The position numbers were made by a program, and so were the translations under genes. From Flaccisagitta enflata (lineage: Eukaryota; Chaetognatha; Sagittoidea; Aphragmophora), in contig OZ231127.1 of the NCBI GenBank assembly GCA_965153355.1, positions 43,400,001 through 43,464,000 on the forward strand: DNA of 64,000 nt. Direction: 5' to 3'. This document shows, one piece after another, positions 53,590 to 64,000 of this stretch. Every line of letters begins with the position of its first letter. The first letter of the stretch is position 1. Below the pieces are notes generated by a model. That model was not told the origin of the DNA, ran no database searches, and saw only the letters and a list, made by a program, of their open reading frames with translations.

Positions 53590-53848
53590 GTGAAATTAAA
53601 AGTTTAATAACTAAAGTTCGAACATTGATTGCGCACAATTCTACTTGGCATCATCTGAAAGAGCATGGTCAAATTTTAAATTTCATGCATAGTGCCATTT
53701 GGCCCAAAAAGCTAATCAGTTTTCCTAAACGACTTGTAGCTCATAGGAAAAGAGGAAACTTTATCTTCTCTGCAGGTCTCAAAAAGCCAAAGATGTTTTC
53801 GAACTGCATTATGAAAATGATTCATTGATTCGTACAAAATACATTTAA

Positions 53849-54519
53849 TAGTCGCAAAAGCGTCAGATGGTCAGCGGTACCCGTTGCCCCTAAGCCAGTG
53901 AATGTTTGATGTGAAGGTGAGAGGGGCAGCAGCCCCGAAGGAGCTGATGACCTATGCTTGGCTAGAATTTGAGTATTGAGGCGGGATTTTAGCCCCAAGG
54001 AAGGGATTGGAGCCATAAGTTGGAATTGGAGCCATGATGCTGGGGTTGGAGCCTTGGAGCTGGGGTTGGAGCCTTGAGGCTGGGTTTGGAGCGCCAAAGC
54101 AGGTATTGGAGCCTTGGGGCTGAGATTGGAGTCTTGATGCTGATATTGGAGCCTTGAGGCTGGGATTGGAGTCTCAAGGCTGGGATTGGAGCCTTGATGC
54201 TGGGATTGGAGTCTTGAGGCTGAGATTGGAGCCTCGAGGCTGGGATTGGTGCCTTGAGGCTGGGATTGGAGCCTCGAGGCTGAGATTGGAGCCTGGAGGC
54301 TGGGATTGGAGCCTTGATGCTGGGATTAGAGCCATGACACTAGGAATGGAGCCTTGAGGCTTGGATATGAGGCCTAAGGCTGGGATTTGAGCTGGAGGTT
54401 GAAGTGGAGGCATCAAAGTGGGGGACAGAGAAGGAGAAGGAGAAGGAGGAGGAGGAGAAAGAGAAAGTTTCCCATATGTGTGAAAGCATAGGTCATCGGC
54501 CCCTTCGGGGCCGCTGCCC
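53849..54519. mobile_element. Family 2 element inserted in copy B only (671 bp)
   Basis: Copy A reads ACATTTAAAATGCAATGACA (7,361-7,380). Copy B reads ACATTTAA, this element, then AAAAGCAATGACA. A leader TAGTCGCAAAAGCGTCAGAT (shared with 13,811) precedes the left inverted repeat (GGGGCAGCAGCCCCGAAGGA, 53,933); the right repeat ends at 54,519. The interior is a GAGGCTGGGATTGGAGCCTT array of about 22 units. Frames here are array artefacts. Confidence 0.88.
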
Positions 54520-54868
54520 AAAAAGCAATGACACATGGTAACTCCGGTTACGACATACTAACCTAAGATAGACAATTCATACCTTCCTGTTAGTCGCATT
54601 GCGGCATTGGTAATAACACCTTTTCTCTTTTGTTATGTAACTTTTTTACCTAGAAAGTTGAGCTTCATTCGATCTACGTTGTTACCTTCTCTTGAAAGTT
54701 TCCACATAGAACCTGATTGTTCGCAACCTTTGTATACATCGAACGTTGCGCTTAACTCATGGGAATTAGTGAGAGTATGAAGAGTGAGAGAAGCAGAGAA
54801 AAAAGAAAAGGGAAAGGAAAGTGGTGAGGGGCGAGGGAGGTGGAGATTATGTAGAGTGTGTGCAAGTG

Positions 54869-54977
<109 letters not shown>

Positions 54978-55285
54978 CGGGTGCTAAACTAATGCACTAC
55001 TAATGCGGTACTAAAATCTACATTTAGTGACAGTGCTGGTTGATATGCGCATGAACACTGTACTAAAAGTCTGACTACGGGCAATGTTATGTTGGATTTA
55101 AAGTAGAGGCCCAAGTGAGGATGATGCTTTAATTAATGACGCAGATATGGTAATGTTCATGAATAACTTGGAATAATGCTTGTAATATGGGAGATAGCTT
55201 TACTTAATGAGTTTTTCATTCTCGTTTCTGCGTCATTCATTTCTCGTTTCAAATCCCCGGACAACCTCTTGTTGTTCTCATTTAC

Positions 55286-55330
<45 letters not shown>

Positions 55331-55386
55331 AATGGTGTTGGTGATGGGGATGGTGATAGTGATAAGGATGGTGATGGTGATGGTGG

Positions 55387-55421
<35 letters not shown>

Positions 55422-55422
55422 G

Positions 55423-55453
<31 letters not shown>

Positions 55454-55455
55454 TG
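55286..55455. repeat. (GAT)n microsatellite, copy B allele
   Basis: Two GAT blocks around a degenerate GGTGATGG core. Matches 15,246-15,500. Confidence 0.95.
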
Positions 55456-55490
55456 ATGCTAATGAAAATGATGATGATGTTGTATGATGA

Positions 55491-55491
55491 T

Positions 55492-55538
<47 letters not shown>
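55491..55538. repeat. (AC)n microsatellite, copy B allele
   Basis: About 46 bp. Confidence 0.95.
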
Positions 55539-55539
<1 letters not shown>

Positions 55540-55540
<1 letters not shown>

Positions 55541-57249
55541 GATACGCATTAATCTACGCAAACACAAAGAAGGGAGAGTTTACTCACACAGCGCTTGAAA
55601 GACTACACAAATCGTCATCTGAGATGAGCGCTTTATTTCGCTAAAAGGGAGGCCGAGAGACTGAGATTCCATTGCCATCAGAGAGAACATTCTTTTCTTC
55701 TTCGTAACAAAGACGATAAAAGAGCAACAATAAAAATCTCTCTCTCTCTTTCTCTCTCATCTCCAAAACAGAAAATAGTACCATCAGATGATCGGAAAAA
55801 GTTAATAACAAATTGTCCCAAAGGTCAACGAGGCGTCCAAAATCCACAAGCGCAAAAGTGGCTCTGAAGTGTTATGGTCTGTTATTGGTGGCCATAATGG
55901 CGCTGGTTGTGTTGACGTCTTACTGAGGATTGGTTAATGGCTCTATTATGGTTAAATAATACTACTGTCAAAGCAAGGAAACGTCACTATGTATCAGAAG
56001 TAATTTCTAGATCTAGATACATCTGAAATAAACAACAAAACCAACAAAAATGAGAATCAAAACAGTGTTCCTTTCCCTTTGACTGAACAAGCTAAACGAG
56101 ACATTTGACAATAATTTCTGTGTGGTTTGTATTACATCAAACCCTTTTACAACATCCACGGTTCCATTTTCAACCCCGCCATACTGGGCCATCCTAGGCC
56201 ATCCTGGGCCATGTCGCCATCCTGGGCATCTCCGATTGGCGCCCTCAAAACCTCCAAAACAAACCAGGACAGCGTATTTTCATTTGAATGACATGTAGAA
56301 AATGGGTCTCCAAAATCTAGCGATCATTACCACCGAATCTCGGAGTAATGTGAGGTTCAAGAAGCAATAAGCCACAATAAATGACGATCGGCCTTTGGTC
56401 ATTGCCGAAACAACCCTAGCAACAAACTCTCTCTCTTTATTGCTCTTGAAACAAGCATGGAAACTTACTAATAAACTCATTTATTGAATCCTCGAAAAGA
56501 AAAAAAGAATGTGCGCGCCCTTGAACTTTTAAAATGTTGAATCAGTTTTATTTACCTTATCGATAAGCAAGTTGGGCTCATGTGAATGGACGTTAGTGTA
56601 TGCCATGAGATGGTTTAAAAAGCTACGTGGTTTTATCCATTCAGTCGCCTTCGAATATGTCATCTGAATCTATCATTCCCATTCCTACATTTCTCCTGAT
56701 GCCTGTGCGACAGTTGCTGAGGCTTTGGCGCCCGAGGTAGGGCCGTGGGGAGTACATCCCTGGTTGGCCCGGTAGGGTGGGGTTTTGGCTGGGATGTTAC
56801 AACATAGTTGGGCATTTCAAGTTCAGAATTTGCATTGTTGGGCCGGCTGGTGGTGTGATTTTTATGGCTCGGTTTTGGGTGTCTGCGGCCCCGTCAACTG
56901 TTACATGGGTGTTACCGCCTGCTTTACTACACATTTCGTCATTTTGGGAGCCGTTAACTTTACCCTCAACTCTGAGGCGGAACGGAGATCACTTGAGGGG
57001 AAGTCCCGCATTGCTCAAAAACTATTTATATATCTACAATTATTCATATAAAAGAAGTCACAACTTCTTTCAGGGTTACACCATCTACGAGCTTCTATCA
57101 ACGTGCTCAATGACAGCAATTTTTATTGATTATTCACAAACTTCTATACCATTGTATACGGTATTTATCTACTGCATTGGACTTATGGCTTATTTGTAAT
57201 CCTTCCGATCTGTTTTATGGTAAATCGTCATTTCCCCCACTCATGGGAA
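55540..57249. other. Duplicated sequence without clear gene
   Basis: Counterpart of 15,670-17,385. The open frame of copy A at 16,759 carries a TAG near 56,738 here. Confidence 0.45.
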
Positions 57250-57700
57250 TATATTCATTTTTTTTTATTTCATTTCCTCCTGAGGTGTCACGATTTTTTC
57301 TTTTACAGTATCGACAGTATCGAATATATTCATTTTTTTTATTTCATTTCCTCCTGAGGTGTCACAATTTTTTCTTTTACAGTATCGACAGTATCGAATA
57401 TATTCATTTTTTAAAATTTCATTTCCTCCTGAGGTGTCACGATTTTTTCTTTTACAGTATCGACAGTATCGAATATATTCATTTCATTTTATTTCATTGC
57501 CTCCTGAGGTGTCACGATTTTTTCTTTTACAGTATCGACAGTATCGAATATATTCATTTTTTCTTATTTCATTTCCTCCTGAGGTGGCACGATTTTTTCT
57601 TTTACAGTATCGACAGTATCGAATATATTCATTTTTTTTTAGTTTCATTTCCTCCTGAGGTGGCACGATTTTTTCTTTTACATTATTGACTAGGTCGATC
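57250..57700. repeat. 75-bp tandem repeat, about 6 copies
   Basis: Unit starts at about 57,287, 57,361, 57,436, 57,511, 57,586 and 57,662. Two more units than copy A. Confidence 0.95.
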
Positions 57701-57959
57701 AAATCATGGTCGATCCCAAAAAAAGTATCGACTCAGTATCGCCCTAAGTCAATTTTTTTGCCAGTTAGCCCTTTTCCCATATAACAAGGCCAAGAGATGT
57801 CTAATAGATGCGTCCTCTTTAGATGTATGATATCAAGATACAAATCATTAAGATGTAGATATATCAAAATATAATGATATTAAGATATAGACATATTGAA
57901 ATAAAGAGAAATGTTTAAACTATTTCCTCCCTCACCCCCCTCCACACTCCCCACCCCCA

Positions 57960-58170
57960 TGGAGAGACATGGAGAGACATGAAGAGACATGACGATCAAG
58001 AGGAGACATGAGGAGACATGAAGAAACATGAAGAGACATAAGAGACATAAGAGACATATGAGACATATGAGACATATGAGACATATGAGACATCTTGGAG
58101 ACAAAAGAGACAAGATATTTAAGAAACATGAAGAGACATGAAGAGAAATGAAGAGAAATGAAGAGAAAAC
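57960..58170. repeat. GAGACATGAA/GAGACATAT minisatellite
   Basis: Counterpart of 17,937-18,090 with extra GAGACATAT units at about 58,050-58,090. Confidence 0.9.
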
Positions 58171-58263
58171 CATGGAAATCGCGTTTAGAAATTTTCGCGT
58201 TCCGGATCTTCCTACAGTCCAAGTGACAGACCCTCTTATAGAGATGCGAGGACGCATCTAAAA
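58171..58263 (-). mobile_element. B-only segment with family 1 variant hairpin
   Basis: Copy A lacks this stretch. It ends ACCCTCTTATAGAG, ATGCG-AGGA-CGCAT and CTAAAA, the same variant 3' hairpin as at 28,386-28,399. Confidence 0.55.
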
Positions 58264-59038
58264 ATGCGGTTTACATTTTTAGAAACTACTAGGTATCACA
58301 AGATGAAATATTTGAGATTTTTACCTTTGCTTTGTAGTTATTTGTTGTTTATTCAAGAAAAAAAAAGAGTAAATAAGCACTCATTGCCATTTGAAAGTAC
58401 TTTTCTACCCCGTGCTCAAGCGCATATTCTGAAAGGCTTTCTTTCCGCACTGGTGAATATTGTGGACGAAAATGTATTTCGACTTCTTCCATCAAGAAGC
58501 AAAAAGTTGCTCTTTATGCATCACAATCTGAGGAGGTTGTAAGCGAACCTGGTGTTGCTTAACTCGGGCAGAAGCAACCTCCGGTGGACAGTCTGCTGAA
58601 TTTTCTTTCCTCGGTTCCTTAACTTCCTTAGGTTCCTTCAATTTTCATTCTTAAGCTGTTAAGCAATTGATTTTTTAAGTAGTTTTCAATTCATTCATTA
58701 TTCCATGTTTATTTATTCAATATTACAAGCTTATATCTTATTTCAGACTCAGAGATCAGTCTCATTACTAGATTTATGCAAGCTTCCTTTGTGCCGAAAA
58801 AAGACAAAAAAATCGACCCGATACATTTGTGTTTTGGTGAATCAGAAAGATAATTTAGAAATATAGAAAATCGACCCGATAAATCGACCAGTCGATAGTA
58901 TCGTAACAACTCTGAATTTTCCTCTATACGCACTTCCGGCGCACAAATTTATAACCGATATTCCACTCTCGTCGCTTCGGCGTTGTCCCTCTCCTTTCGT
59001 GAATCCGACACAGCTACTACAGCCTTCATTCCAAATAC
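58264..59038. other. Duplicated sequence without clear gene
   Basis: Counterpart of 18,110-18,552 and 19,035-19,344. Lacks the 482-bp segment of copy A. No gene recognised. Confidence 0.45.
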
Positions 59039-59473
59039 CTGTGAAAATGCAACAACTTTGCGCATTCTCTTCCTCCTCAACTCCTCGTCTCCTCCTCGTC
59101 ATCCTCTTCTTCCTCCATCTCATCCTCCCATTCTCCGTCTAAACAAAAAAGCTCCCTAGGCTCTTCTATTGTATCCAAACGCGAATCGATTCTAAACACC
59201 CAACCGTACCTCATATTACCGACCATCTGTACTCTGCTTGTCAAAACCCATACCTCCTTTCTTTTCATCCTCATACTGCGCCTTCTTCCCCTCCTCCTCC
59301 ACCTCCAACCCTTCCTCCTCCTTTACGCCGTTGTGCGATTCTGTTTTTGCGATCCCTAGAGATAAGTCTCTCGGCCTTGAGGGCCTTAGAAGCGAAATTA
59401 GCATTACATCGAACCCCTCCTCTTCCTCCTCTTCCCTCTCCTCTTCCATCGAACTGCATCTACTAGCAAAAGA
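59039..59473 (-). pseudogene. Candidate exon, decayed, product unknown (copy B)
   Basis: Counterpart of 19,345-19,789, with the same acceptor-like (CCTGCTGCAG) and donor-like (TTTTCACAG/GTATTT) edges. The two TAG codons of copy A are AAG (about 59,271) and TGG (about 59,128) here. Copy B instead has one extra base near 59,244 and one extra base near 59,083, breaking the frame. A 12-bp (in-frame) length difference also separates A and B. No family recognised. Confidence 0.45.
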
Positions 59474-59525
59474 CTGCAGCAGGCAGGGAGGGCAGAGAGA
59501 GAGAGATGCTTGGGTTGAGGAGATA

Positions 59526-59528
<3 letters not shown>

Positions 59529-59558
<30 letters not shown>
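59529..59558. repeat. (AG)n microsatellite, copy B allele
   Basis: About 30 bp against about 174 bp in copy A. Confidence 0.95.
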
Positions 59559-59562
<4 letters not shown>

Positions 59563-59803
59563 GACTGACTTAACACGCAAATGACATTAAAAGGAAAAAA
59601 AAAGCTTTTGCTCAGATTTCTTGGAAAAACAAAAAAAGACGAAGAAAGAAAAGAGAGATTATACAAGACAGAATTGAGCCAAGAGCATCTTTTTCTTTTC
59701 TTTAATCTTGAATTGCCTCTCATCTTCCTTCTGATACAAATCTCCAACTGTCATCATATCAAATTGTAGGTTATACCCGAATCCCACAAAGCGGCTTCAT
59801 TTT

Positions 59804-59959
59804 AGTCGCGGACACGCGACTCTGCACCTTGCCGTGTTGGTCCGTCGATAGGTACGTCCGTCCGTCCGTCCGACCGTCACATGTTTGAATTGCGAGCGGT
59901 TTTTGCATTACTGCTCCTGCCCAACCGTCCGCGACTGAATTGCCGTGTATCCGGCCTTG
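59804..59959 (+). mobile_element. Family 1 element shared with copy A
   Basis: AGTCGCGGACACGCGACT, a GTCC tract, TGCTCCTGCCCAACCGTCCG, and an intact right end GCCGTGTATCCGGCCTTG. Better preserved than its twin at 20,257. Confidence 0.9.
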
Positions 59960-60605
59960 GTTATTCCTATTCACTGTCTGAATTAGTCTTTGCAAAAAAT
60001 GGAAGAAAGAACCAATGGATGTACCGAAAGAGAGACGGACAATGCGCCCCGTTGCGATACGACGAGAATCTCAAAATACATTTTCTTCAATAACAGGTCG
60101 CATATATTTCTTTTTACTAAGAAAAAAAAAAAAAACAAAAACAACACTGATTTGGATCTTTGCACATTTTTTTGTTATGCACAAAACTAGGAGTGGTGTG
60201 CCTACATTAGTCAGCGATGTTGACAAGGCTCTCTTCTTTACATTTTAGCTATGGTAAAGTGCGGAATATTGTTCCACATGTCATGAAAACATATAATGTA
60301 TAGAAATAATAATCGATAAAAAATAATGATTTCGACCATAAAAGTGGATGAGTTTACATCGGAATGAGCAGATGGTCATTAGCTGTCCTTCACGAGTGTT
60401 TTACGCAGAGTCATGAGCGCAATCTGTTACATTGCAGTTGTATTTCTACAACGTGTTCGGCCATGTTCTCGTTTAAAGTATCTTCCCATCTCACCGCTAA
60501 CTCACCTTCCCACGCAGCTTTGGAAATGGCAATTTTCCATTTGTTTTTTTTCTTCTCCCGCCCAATGCCCATCATTAGTACCTACATTTCACTTTTTGGG
60601 CATTG
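59960..60605. other. Duplicated sequence without clear gene
   Basis: Counterpart of 20,420-21,040. No coding region recognised. Confidence 0.45.
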
Positions 60606-60609
60606 ATTA

Positions 60610-60850
<241 letters not shown>

Positions 60851-61418
60851 GATGATAACGGAAACACGAGGACAACGAAACAGACGATGACGGTAATGTC
60901 AAGAACGATATAGGAGACGACGACTTAATCAATCGTAATGGGGGTAACAAACCCATCTTCATAATGAACAATATATTTACAAATGGGCAGCGCGTCCGTC
61001 CGACGGGCAGTTTGTCCTTTAGTCGGTCTGTCAGTCGACCATTCCTCGACACCATTCCTTTTCCTTTTAAACAGCTTACGCCTACACATGAGAAGGTAAT
61101 CAACCGATGCTGCCGCCTGCCTGTGGTGGTTCCGCGCCGACGTCTCTTGACGCCGGAGCAAACGGCAGTCGACAAGACCCTCACATCAGTCATCCTCACA
61201 TCAGTCACAAGGTAATCAATCTCCAAAATATTCAAGAGAATGTGAGTTGAAAAGAAAATGTTCAGAATATTGAGAATCGACCCTTACAATCGAGTAGGAT
61301 TGTTTCAATTAAAACCAAAAAAAGAATGTCTTTATATAAAAATGAGCATCTCTGGAGGGATCAAATCAAAGATGGAGTAAAAACGAACCACCAGAAATGA
61401 AATAAAGGGGATCGATGT
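60851..61418. other. Duplicated sequence; B-only segment inside
   Basis: About 175 bp at about 61,030-61,205 has no counterpart in copy A. ACATGAGAAGGTA before it and CACAAGGTAATCAATCTCC after it suggest a deletion in A between short repeats. No gene recognised. Confidence 0.55.
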
Positions 61419-61426
61419 CATAAGCT

Positions 61427-62130
61427 AGGCAAAGAAGTGCATGCAACTACACGACAGTTCACAATCATTATTTCCGGCTCAAACGTCGGGAAGCATGACG
61501 TGAGCTTGTATTCAAAATTTCAAGGCAATCGCATCAATATTTTAGAAATTACAGCCGTTTTTACATATGACGAATTAGGTCATTTCCTATCGATTGCACC
61601 CCACTTTTGAAGACCATTTTTCAAAAAAATATTTTGTGAAAATTTTTAGAGGCCCTAAGTAAAAATACTCTAAAATTTTCTAGGATTTTTGAAAAAAAAA
61701 GTATTTTTCAGGGTATTGGATCTATCGAATTACTACTACTTTTGAAGACCATTTTTCAAAAAACAATTATATGATTTTTTTCTTTAAGGCCGCAAGTCGC
61801 GACAAAAAAAAGTTTTTTTGAAAAAGTCAAATTTCAAGATTTTGGATCTAGGCGAATTAGGTCATTTCCAATCTATTGAACCCCACTTATTTTTTCAAAA
61901 AAAAATCTCTTTAGGGGCTTTTTTGGGGGCCCTTAGGGGCCCCTTAGAAGTTAGAAATTTTTGGCTTACTGAGAGAAAGCCGCGTAAGAAATCGAATCTC
62001 CGTCAAACAAAACTAAGAACATCTAGATTGGTTGTGATTTACGTCTGTCGTGACCCTAGACACTTCAGGGGGCGATCAAACGGAGATGCAATTCCAGCCT
62101 TATAATTCTTAAGTTATAGCTCGTCCCCTA
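61427..62130. mobile_element. 704-bp insertion in copy B with 7-8 bp target duplication
   Basis: Flanked by CATAAGCT at 61,419-61,426 and 62,131-62,138. Copy A has the single site CATGAGCT. Ends (T)AGGCAAAG and, reverse-complemented, TAGGGGACG share only TAGG. Inside, the GAATTAGGTCATTTCC and TTTTGAAGACCATTTTTCAA words recur. An 8-bp duplication with TAGG ends would fit a non-autonomous hAT-type element. No transposase frame. Confidence 0.75.
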
Positions 62131-62473
62131 CATAAGCTGATTTTTTCCCAACGCATGTTTTCCTCTCTAACACGTACAAAAATCCTCATTTCTGCAATCC
62201 GCAAAAAAAGAAAAAAAAAAAGGATTGGTCCCGAATTTTTTTTTCTTAATCTTTACAATCCCTTTCAGCCGTGCTTGTGTCTGTTGGAAAGTACCCCGTC
62301 TCTACCCACAGAGGGGTGGAAAGGTTCTTTTATTCCCTCCATCAGTGTCCGACTTGATAGTTATCTTCACATGGGCATGTTCTTCCTTTGCCCTCTCCTC
62401 TTCAGTCTCCTCATAACACTATCTCCTTCTCCTCGTTTTTTTTTCTGTCTCCTCATCTTCTGACCCTCATTTT

Positions 62474-62583
<110 letters not shown>

Positions 62584-62869
62584 TCTCCCCCGATGTGACC
62601 TCATTTTTGATCATGATTTCCCATAAGTCTTTCCTCATTGCTCAAATCCGGAGGGATCTACGTCTGATCAAACCTTGCTCCATCTCAATCTCTTTCACAT
62701 TACTGTCTCCTCGACTGTCTTTAATCTATCTTGCCGTCTTTTTAAACAGTTTCGTCCCATAAGGTAAACGCTCCATAAATCTTTTTTTCTTTAATTCCAT
62801 ACCGGTCCTTTCGACTTAAATCTTTTTTTAAGCCACACTCAAGCAACTCTATGAGCCCCCCCCTTTTTT

Positions 62870-63170
62870 AGACGTTCGTTCGATCAATCAGTAAGTCAGT
62901 CCGTCTATCACGATTTGCAAGTATTTTCGCATTTTGTCTCCTGCCCACCTGCATGGTAGTCGCGTACCCGGCCTGATTTTTAGACACGTGCACTCGACTC
63001 TACAATGCAATCCCCGGTCGGTTGGATGGTTGGTTCGTCGGTCAGATGGTCGGTTGACTGGTCCCACTTAGCTTTTTCGTCGTTAATAGGGTTCTGCATT
63101 ACTGCTCCAGCCCAAATGCTTGTTTTTCTTTAAGCACTGTCCCTGCCCACCCGTACGAGACTTCGGTACA
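62870..63170 (+). mobile_element. Two diverged family 1 copies head to tail
   Basis: Counterpart of 24,420-24,720. The second copy reads AGACACGTGCACTCGACTCT here, where A has AGACGTGTGC. Confidence 0.7.
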
Positions 63171-63839
63171 ACAATGAGAAAAGCACGATAATTTGGCAAG
63201 TGGATGCCTCTTACAGACTTGTCGATGGCCTTTTTTTTTCTTTTTGCTCGTTTTTCATCTCGGTCGGCTTGCATTTAGAGGGCGCGAGTCAGACGGCGGA
63301 AAAAATCTTGTTTCTTTCCCGGACTAATCCTTGATCTTTATTTTCTCATCAATCAACGACTTTTCTGTTTTATCTTGTTATCCATACTGAAACAGAATGT
63401 ATTATGTAGCTTCTCTTTTTCTCTCAAAGTCTGTTCTTTCTTTTCTCTCTTTCATTCCACCAGAGGCAGGTCTCTCTCCAACTGTCTTACTCTTTATTTT
63501 TCCATATTGGCTTTATTGCATATTCAAAATTTTCTTATTCTTGTAAGCTTTCAGCTTTGTCACCATCGATAAGTTCTTTTGTATTCATTTTTGACCTATC
63601 TTGTCTCCTCTTGGATCGCACTCAGGCTTTCTCATTTGATGCGCTCCATTCTTCACTGTCTCTGTGTCACTCTTTGTCATTTTTCGGTCATTTCGTCCAT
63701 CCATCGGTTGCGTCAACTCGTCTCAACAGCCATGGATATATTACCATTGTGGCTGTTGTTTCCGAGTCCAAGCTTAAGTCTCGTATAAATGCTTCCTGCC
63801 TGTCCTCATCTGTCTCAACCTTATCCTCTCCTATCCCAT
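63171..63839. other. Duplicated sequence without clear gene
   Basis: Counterpart of 24,721-25,425. No coding region recognised. Confidence 0.45.
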
Positions 63840-64000
63840 CTCATTATCATCTTGTATTCATCTACCTCATCCTCCTCCTCCTCATCTTCACCACCCTCAT
63901 TCTCATCCTCCCCATTCACATCTCCCTCTTCCTCATCCTCCCTATTCTCATCCTCCCCATTCTCATCTTCCTCTTCCTCATCCTCCCCATTCTCATCCTC
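63840..64000. repeat. CT-rich minisatellite, start of copy B array
   Basis: CTCATCCTCCCCATT units, cut by the window end. Counterpart of 25,426-25,852. Confidence 0.92.

Overview
This is a repeat-dominated stretch of an animal nuclear genome with very few genes. A broken BEL/Pao-type gag-protease region (BEL/Pao elements are known from animals), a Tc1-type transposase remnant, a spliced gene and extreme microsatellite density point to an invertebrate, plausibly aquatic. The sequence does not let me name the species. I see no rRNA, convincing tRNA, CRISPR array or bacterial-style operon. Most long open frames are artefacts of (AG)n, (AC)n, (GAT)n, (AAC)n and minisatellite arrays.

Layout. 1-7.1 kb: single-copy-looking DNA with hairpin clusters, microsatellites and a 370-bp foldback element (5.6-6.0 kb). 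7.1-25.5 kb: copy A of a segmental duplication, interrupted by a 7.1-kb TA-flanked foldback element (7,877-15,015) and by a 2-kb minisatellite-bearing dispersed element (21,958-23,990). 25.5-39.5 kb: microsatellites and three dispersed repeat families. 39.5-46.5 kb: the one convincing host gene, two coding exons around a 6.4-kb intron full of transposon remnants and microsatellites, product unrecognised (196 aa). 48.5 kb: a 10-N assembly gap. 48.6-52.6 kb, minus strand: broken BEL/Pao-like protease and gag with an unusually glutamine-rich N-terminal half. 53.6-64.0 kb: copy B of the duplication, running off the window.

The most interesting content is a set of dispersed elements. Family 1 (about 20 whole or partial copies) starts with a palindrome around AGTCGCGTGCACGCGACT, continues into a (GGTC/GTCC)n tetranucleotide tract, ends with GGCCTTG or a variant, and sits in T-runs (A-runs on the other strand). 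Two copies have grown to about 2 kb by carrying different internal minisatellites. Its structure resembles non-autonomous Helentron-like elements (HINE, or the bivalve pearl type); that assignment is inference. Family 2 has about 60-bp terminal inverted repeats around a roughly 20-bp GGCTGGGATTTGGGCCT-type minisatellite. Family 3 is a short inverted-repeat element with C- or G-runs. Comparing copies A and B gives empty and filled sites for several insertions and shows that family 1 moved both before and after the duplication.

A minus-strand candidate exon in the duplication (19,345-19,789 and 59,039-59,473) is broken by two stop codons in A and by two frameshifts in B, suggesting a once-intact frame lost independently in the two copies.
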